Shown: piece after piece, positions 57,331 through 64,000 of the stretch
Position numbering within the stretch: the first letter of the stretch is position 1
Layout: each line of letters begins with the position of its first letter
NCBI GenBank assembly: GCA_021234155.1
Contig: JAJEKV010000006.1
Location: 18,728,740-18,792,739, forward strand
Direction of reading: 5' to 3'
Length of the DNA: 64,000 bases
Source: Isoetes taiwanensis
Lineage: Eukaryota; Streptophyta; Lycopodiopsida; Isoetales; Isoetaceae
Notes under the pieces: model-generated
What the model was told of the DNA's origin: nothing
The model's input: only the letters and a program-made list of their open reading frames with translations
Databases searched by the model: none
Translations under genes and position numbers: made by a program

Positions 57331-59067
57331 GATGTACGACAGTACATCCATTTGAATACATCAATTTTAAATCATAGGAAAACCTTTAGTGTAAAAAGCC
57401 GCATAAAACAATAAAAGAAAACCCCTCATATTATGCTACATATTTGTGTTAATTCTTGCATTGCCCTCATAATCACTATTCAAATCTTTACTGTGTTTAT
57501 ATATTACATGCCTTCTTTCATTGCTCTTTTTCCTCTTACAAGTAGTTGCCCAATCAGCCACATCAACTAGATCGCTTTTCCCTTTGGCTTTTAATAAACA
57601 CTCCCACCACTTAATATTTTTCTCGCTAGTGGGAGCATGTCACCTGCACTCGCAGGCTAGCCTCGAAAGGAATGTTGAAGAATGTAAGACTTGGCTTTTC
57701 AGAGGATTACCCTCGGTCTGAAATATTTAAACTTTATCCATCCACCTATCCCAAATTAAATTCCAATTCTCCATGCTTGATCGTAAAGAGTAATAAATTC
57801 ATAGTACCACTCACCTTGGTTTGTTTGATCTATTCCTCTTGGTTTAATTTCTATTTATAATAGTACATTTGGCCAATTCTTCAAATTCCTATATCAGATC
57901 CAAAATGATTTTAAATACAAATCTAACAACTTAAAGAGTTCAATTATAAAAATATAAATTCCAAGCTACAAATAAATATAAGTACATACCTCGCTAAGGC
58001 ACTTTTACCGCAATTCCTAAAATTCTTCCATACAACCATTTGATTTACCGAACACATGCCACTCATGTCACAAAGCAACAATGAATAACAAGAAAAGGAA
58101 AAACAAGAAATAGCACTTATTACCTTCATAATGTGAAACAACATTGATGTTAATTGAACATTAATGAAAGCAAGGCCAAAGTGCTACTTTTAGTTTCCTC
58201 GAGCACACTGTGATTTCATCCTTACAAAGTTTTTCTCATATCATCGAGATTATATCGATGGTAGCTTGAGTAATACTTTAAGGCTTACTGCGGCATCGTT
58301 GTCCTTCTATAACGAGAAGAGAATATATTCCCGTTTATTCAAGTCCTCTCTTTAAATTCCAAACTATTGGAAATCCTCGTGATTTTATCATATGGAAGAA
58401 CATCCGCAGGGCGGTTTCGACATGAAAATCCATCATAGAGTTCATAATCTCTTCCATATGATGCTTTACTATATCCTCTGTGGTTGTACTTTGCAGCTTT
58501 GTCTCTGACAAAGTCTTAATCTATCGGACATGGATATCTATATTCCATCCAATCCCAAAGGATACCATTTCTTATAGCTTTGAAGTACTTTATCGCTTCT
58601 TGTACCTTATTTTGAATTGATCATCCTCCTAAAATTTATACGCTAAAGACATATCTATATTATTAATGCCCTCGCGGTTGCATCCATCACAGCATCCACT
58701 ATGACTAGTGCCTTTGTGACCGCCCCATTCTCCCTCCTCTTGTCCATTCATTACATCCTCTTAAGCACTTTGAAGCTCCCTGGTGAAGAGTTTGAGCACC
58801 GAGGCTTTATGGATTTACCTTCATGATGTTTTCTTCAATCTTGTAAAAATGTAGAGGCACGACGCCTTGATTGCATACATATTTCTGGCACGCATAATAG
58901 ATATTCCTCCTGCAAGTGCTTTTGTGTATTCAGTCCACTTAATAAGCTCTCAGATGAATCTAATTTCCAGCCAAAGCTACACGAAAGATCTAATCCATTT
59001 TGACTACTTTCCATCGCTTTGTGGTGCAGGCAAAGTGAACAAAAATTCTAAACTCCGGGGTAAATAA
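57331..59067. other. No recognised gene
   Basis: No motif-bearing frame in 1.7 kb. Short open stretches on both strands only. Confidence 0.35.
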
Positions 59068-59415
59068 CTAAGGCTTTTTCTTTGGGACCTCAACCAACAA
59101 ATCTAAACTTGCATCTCCAATGGCATGAATGCCCAAAACAATACCACCTCTTTGTGCTTTCTCCAATTGTGTTCCTTTATAAAGGAAGATAAGGTCACCT
59201 CTTCCGCTTCCACACTTCACACCGTTGAACCTCCACAACCCAACATGGAAAGACCACCAATAGTTTTCCTCGCTGGCTCCATACCAAATATCTACTTGAA
59301 ACAATTTATCATCAATGATGAAGGGTTCCACCTTTCTTGAAGATTTTATCCCCACCTCGATATATATTTGTACAATGGCCAATGTTAAAAAACATCCATA
59401 GGCAAAATGAAGCAA
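59068..59415 (-). pseudogene. Open stretch with amidohydrolase-like HAIGD word (tentative)
   Basis: 115 open codons on the minus strand. Near the end it reads GIHAIGDASLDLLVEV, which resembles the 'HAIGD.A.D' metal/catalytic motif of YtcJ/LAF3-type amidohydrolases. The rest (for example VDIWYGASEENYWWSFHVGL) does not match what I know of that family, so this could be chance or an exon remnant. It lies next to minisatellite array 2. Confidence 0.2.
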
Positions 59416-59569
59416 ATTCGACTAAAACCAAAATGACATTAAGAAGCATTGTCATTGATCCTATTGTCATCAGATCCTATTAATAAATAGAGGAAGAACT
59501 CCTCCACACGCATTACGCTATTCAAAAAAGGAAGATTCAAAAGCAAGAAATGGAATTATCACGAATTTA

Positions 59570-60470
59570 CCGTGAACCTATTCGTAAAGAAAAAGAACCT
59601 CCATCACCTGAGTGAACTTCATTAAAAGGAAAAGAATCCTCCATCACGGACCTCCTAAGTCCTGAACCTATTCAAAGGAAAAAGAACCTCCGCTTCAAAG
59701 GAAAAGAATCCTCCGCGCCACTACCTAAGTCCGCGGAACCTATTGAAAGAAGAAAGAATTTAATCACCTGCACTTAAGTCCGGTGAACCTATTCAAAAGG
59801 AAAAAGAACCTCGTGAGTTGCAGCTTGTGGAGGTCGAGGTATCATCGTTCTCTTTAAGCTCTCCTTCCTCCTCACTCTGCTTCAGAACATTACCATTCTT
59901 TAATATACGTCGGCTACTTCAAAAAAAAAAGGAAAAAGAACTGGAAGAATCACAATTTCACTTAAGTCCGGGTGAACCCATTGAAAGAAGAAAAAGAACC
60001 TAATTCACGCTTCAATCGAATTCTAAGTCCATGAACCTAATCAAACAAAGAACTTTCCACCACTTCACTTAAGTCCGTGAACCTATTCAAAAAAGGAAAT
60101 ATCCTCCATCACTAATTTAAGTCCGGGTGGAACTTATTAAAAAAGAAAGAATCCTTCTATTCACGCTTCACTACTGGAACCCTAATCAAAAAGAAAAGAA
60201 TAACTTTCTATCTACTTGACGGTCCGTGGAACTCTTATTCAAAAAGAAAAGAAACTAAGAAAAGAACTAATACTCTGATCCGGAATCTATCTATTCATCA
60301 ATTTTAATTTATTCTCATTAAGCTCGCGGAATATCTACATGTACATGGGACTTAAAGTCGGGCAATTATATCAAACACATAAAACAATATTGGCATGAAA
60401 GAAGAATGATACATAAAGAAGAAAAGAATCACGGATTTAAGTCCGGATCTTTATTCCATCGATTTTAAGA
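59570..60470. repeat. Minisatellite array 2
   Basis: About a dozen irregular units of 50-65 bp built on acttaagtccgtgaacctat, tcaaaaaggaaaaagaacctcc-like A-rich text, and a variable catcac link. The core aagtccgtgaac is the reverse complement of gttcacggactt in array 1, so the arrays are related and oppositely oriented. A short open stretch (59818-60003) inside it is not a gene. Confidence 0.8.
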
Positions 60471-60524
60471 ATATCCATGGAATATCCATGAACGTGAAAA
60501 GGAAATAGTAATAAGGGTAAGATT

Positions 60525-60700
60525 TAAAACAAGATGCTAAGTTTATGGAAAAAATATATAAATGACGAAAACATCACCGATTTACGCTTCCGTGATGGTA
60601 AACAAGATGCTAAGATGCCAAGTTTATGGAAAAGCCATATAAATGGACAAGATGCAGTTAAGATGCTAAGATGCTAAGTTTATGGAAAATATATAGAAAT
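60525..60700. repeat. Short tandem repeat, acaagatgctaagtttatgg unit
   Basis: Three imperfect copies of acaagatgctaagtttatgg followed by aaaa and a catataaatg-like end, at 60530, 60602 and 60649. Confidence 0.75.
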
Positions 60701-63160
60701 ATTCTTGAAAGAGTAATCCAAAGAGGAATCCGGGAGGAATACCATTACCCAGCCCGCGTAAACAAACTAAACCATAGAAACCAATCAAACTATAGGAAAC
60801 CGAAGATGATAGCCATTAAATATTTTTTTCATGGCCAATCGTATTGGTGCTTGGCCAAACAATTGCACATCTTTTAGATTTTGCATGCGCAAATTATGAC
60901 ACCCATCTCTCACTTATTTATACAAGAATTTATCACAAGCCAAGGCCGCCTCGCCAATATTTCTTTGGTTCCAAACTTGTGAGGTTGACCACTACTAACA
61001 TCCTAAACCCGCCATAATGTAGCGTCTATTTGTAGTAATTAAACGTACAAAACACACTTGGTGTTAAGGATCTTTCATCTCTTCCAAAGCGGGACTATAG
61101 ATGTTTAACCTTGGCGATAAAGATTCTCATCTCTTGGAAATAGACTATAGATGTTTAACTCATAAATATTTGTCTACATTTGTTCATATTTCACGTTAAT
61201 TCCTTTTGTAAAGTACATTATTATCAAGGAAGCACTAAAACGTAAGAAGATGCCCTCTAATAAACATGTGCTCAAGGGATGTGTAGGAGTACGATATTTT
61301 CAGAGCCCTCGCATGGCTAGCGCTTTGATCCCGCCAAAGCATAGTCCGCAAATGTATTGACCGAACATATCAGGTATTTAAGCTGCAACGCCGCAGCATC
61401 CAAGTAACTGGTGATGCAAAGCGCATGGTAAACAAAGCATTGACCTTATGTATTGAACATTGGTCAGCTTTCATCCGTAGGACTATATTGCAGCAAAAAC
61501 AGGGAAAAGATGATGTATTGTAATCAAGTCGTACAAAATGTTCAAATACCATTTTGTAAATCCGCGCATTCTCAGAGCAGTGGTTATCTTGCATTTGTTG
61601 CACTTCTCAGCTCGGGGCATTTGGTAAACGCCTTTTAAGTCGCGTTCGTTCAGTCATTTTTGTAAATCCGCGAGGTACCGCATTCGTGTAATAAGTCAAG
61701 AAAATGTTCGGCCATTTTGTAACTATGAGCAAGGCATTTCTCTACAGTGGTTACCTTGCATTTCTGTACGCTTGCACTACCGTAGAGAGCCATCACCAAA
61801 TGCTAAGAACCTCGCTTATGTACATATCTTGCTCTCATGGTAGTGTTCTTCCAAGCAAAAACTTCATACTGCAAATCTTTTGTTAGGTGCATATCTTCCT
61901 GTAATTTACCGGCTTTAATCTAATTTGAAACATCATTGGGAAACATGGCGGCAGTTCAAACAATGTTCATTGGAGATACCCAAGAAAAGCACAAATTCGG
62001 ACCAAATAATATGCAATCCAAACATGATAGATGTAAGCTACGCTTTGATCAAGCCCATCACTTTCAAATTCCAATACATTATTCCGCAACTCCACCAATA
62101 CATGCAAGAGTGAATGTAAATAACACATATGGTTTTGATCACACATAAGCAGAGCTGCATTGTGACTATTTGTCAGGTAAAAAAGAAGTGAATTTTAAAT
62201 TTGATCTCAATACCTTACAGGGATGGCTTTGTGGGATTATTTTGTCTTAAGCATACTCAGAAGACAAATTTTTATTTTTATGTTCCCTTTGTTCAAAGCC
62301 TCAAGTCAGGAGGCTAATCAGGCCCAAATTCCTCTTCTGTAGGATTTTGGCCACTTTTAGTTTCTTCTTTAGTTCTTATTGGCGAAGCCCAATGATCGAG
62401 AGCTTGCATTACGGGTAACCCTAGCTTCTAGATTATCCTCGATGAAGAGAAGAAATAAAGTACGGGCCATAGCCCAACTATTTTTAGGTCGCCTAAGTAG
62501 TCGCATAGTATAAAGCGGAGGAGTACATGTTGGTAGGGCATGTGCCATAAGTGAGGGCTCATAGTCATTCAAAGAGCTATAGCATACATGTGAAACATTT
62601 TGCATAGCGGCGTAATCGTGAAAAGCAGATAAAATGCAAGACTATAATATAACGGAAGTTTCTATACTATAGGCGCTTTCAGCCATTTCAAAATGTACAA
62701 TTCTTCACGATTCGCTGCTGACAAACCGAAAGCATGCCTATAGTCTTCTTAATTTCAGCTATCCGGCCCCGACCGCCTAAGGCAACTTGCTTAAAGAAGT
62801 AATATAGATTTGTAGAACTCTTTAGAAGGTGTATCCGCTAGAAATGCACGGATTTTTCTCGATTGGTTCCGAGATTCAGATTACAAATTCATCCAAATTT
62901 CTCGACATTTATAATCTCAAAAACATTTCAATTTTAAAAACATTAAGAGAAATAAATATGGCAATGTATGATTCGATGGGCATTTGATGCCCGTAACCAC
63001 CATAACTAGTATAAAGTCAAACGGAGGCCATAACTTAAAAAAAATTTTAAATCTTTCTAAATTTTGCAACGTGATAATTTTGATCCCCAATGTCCAAAGA
63101 CTACCCATTAAACTCCCTTTGGTCACTCACTCTTTGACACTTACCTCGGGCATAATAATG
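60701..63160. other. No recognised gene; one diverged direct repeat
   Basis: At 61538-61602 and 61704-61770 a segment recurs with changes (atgttc, ccattttgtaa, cagtggttatcttgcatttg against cagtggttaccttgcatttc). Otherwise no gene or motif is seen in 2.4 kb. Confidence 0.35.
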
Positions 63161-63161
63161 A

Positions 63162-64000
63162 TGTGACGCCCCATTTCGTGAGATAATGCCCGCGACCTTA
63201 TACAACAGAGTTCTTCCCATACTGCCCATTAATCGATACGGTACCCTCCACATATCATCGCACCCGTGAACGGGTCCTGCTGGGAAGAGTGAAGGTGTCA
63301 TTCTACCCTATCTCCCTCAAGCCTACTCTAGCCGCTAAGCCGTAAACATACATGCGCGTTCGGGTATACAACATAATCCTCCATCCGCCTTGTATGGGTG
63401 GTGCATCAACAACATCCGCATTAACACAATGATCGTGACATCACATAGGAAATCCTACCCAAGCGCTCACTCAAGGGGATGACAGACGCTTTGGGTCCGT
63501 GGTTTCCTTAAGGGCTTAATATTCGCTAATATGCTATATTTGAGGGTTTTAAAAATGAATAATGCATTCTTTAGTAGGTTCAGTAATAAATATTTTTTAT
63601 TTTCACTTAGTTTCGAGCGTGTCTCGGTCAGCCCGTGATCGAGATCAGCCTTTGAAGATGATGGTATGGATTTCGTACTCATTCACTTAGATTATGATAG
63701 AGATCTCCATATTCGCTTCTGATTCGCCAATAGCCATTATTGTTTAAGAGCTTCAAGAAGACGGATTTGGTTGTAGGGAACTCCTCGATTGTGTATAAGA
63801 TAATGCACTTTCATAAATTTATGCTAAACTCGACAAGTCTACTTTTCTTTATCTCGGGCCTTCTTTATATTACATAGTGGCTATGCATGCTCTAACTCTA
63901 TGGTAGCCTATCATGTACCATCTGGCACTTTGGAGTAGTTGGGCGCTTGCATTTGTTGGAAGGATTTCTAAGAGCAATACGTAACTGAACGAAGTACCAA
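63162..64000 (+). repeat. Possible LTR start, running off the window
   Basis: tgtgacgccccatttcgtgag at 63162 resembles the TGTNACNCCC starts common in chromovirus LTRs and the starts at 36978 (tgtaacgaccc) and 44425 minus (tgtagcgatc). What follows is more GC-rich (63180-63480) than its left flank. No second LTR or Pol is in the window, so this is only a suggestion. Confidence 0.3.

Noticed and set aside
1-64000. CRISPR arrays, bacterial operons, integron or phage features
   Set aside because: The tandem repeats found are irregular plant minisatellites without uniform spacers, and all coding content is eukaryotic transposon or plant gene.

Overview
This window is nuclear DNA of a large-genome land plant. 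The evidence is a single intact plant organellar-type PPR gene set among nested, mostly broken transposons of plant families: a Helitron, Ty1/copia and Ty3/gypsy chromovirus elements, LINEs, a tRNA-derived SINE, a Mutator-like MITE and other MITEs. The PPR wording (repeated 'SWTALIAGYAQ'-type modules after an N-terminal 'LCEQRKLNEALQIM' segment) looks to me most like fern PPR proteins, with gymnosperm as the alternative. This is inference from memory, not a search. The ORF starts that support features here are often not ATG, so most open stretches in this AT-rich DNA were treated as chance.

Layout. 0-7.3 kb: small repeats. These are a 693-bp Mutator-like element with long terminal inverted repeats and a 9-bp target duplication inside a tacggtac-rich repeat, two LINE 3' tails, three copies of a SINE-like repeat with duplicated flanks, a gypsy integrase remnant and an inverted-repeat MITE. 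7.35-20.45 kb: one degenerate Helitron (Rep/helicase). Its N-terminal coding region is tandemly duplicated (2 x 2.38 kb), and its helicase is split between motifs II and III by a Ty1/copia element (15194-19314, TSD gacac, pol on the minus strand). 20.67-27.0 kb: a full-length LINE with ORF1, endonuclease, reverse transcriptase, zinc knuckle, poly(A) and matching target duplications, but with several frame breaks. 27.0-30.4 kb: no gene seen. 30.45-32.29 kb: intact 612-codon PPR frame. 34.5-41.6 kb: two pieces of one chromovirus (Ty3/gypsy with chromodomain) lying tail to tail around a 1.1-kb-arm inverted repeat. 41.8-44.4 kb: a related LTR-like segment on the minus strand.

44.5-64 kb is different. 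Coding remnants (an NB-ARC/NLR-type resistance gene fragment on the minus strand and an old LINE reverse transcriptase on the plus strand) change frame every few dozen bases, and tandem minisatellites are frequent. Two of these arrays, about 5 kb apart, share a core in opposite orientation. Either this block is very old, or its consensus quality is poor; the sequence alone does not decide.

The only gene I would call probably functional is the PPR frame (organelle RNA binding). No CRISPR, operon, rRNA or canonical tRNA gene is present. Everything else is transposon history, and the nesting order can be read directly: Helitron, then its internal duplication and copia insertion (relative order of those two not fixed), with the LINE inserted just outside the Helitron 3' side.
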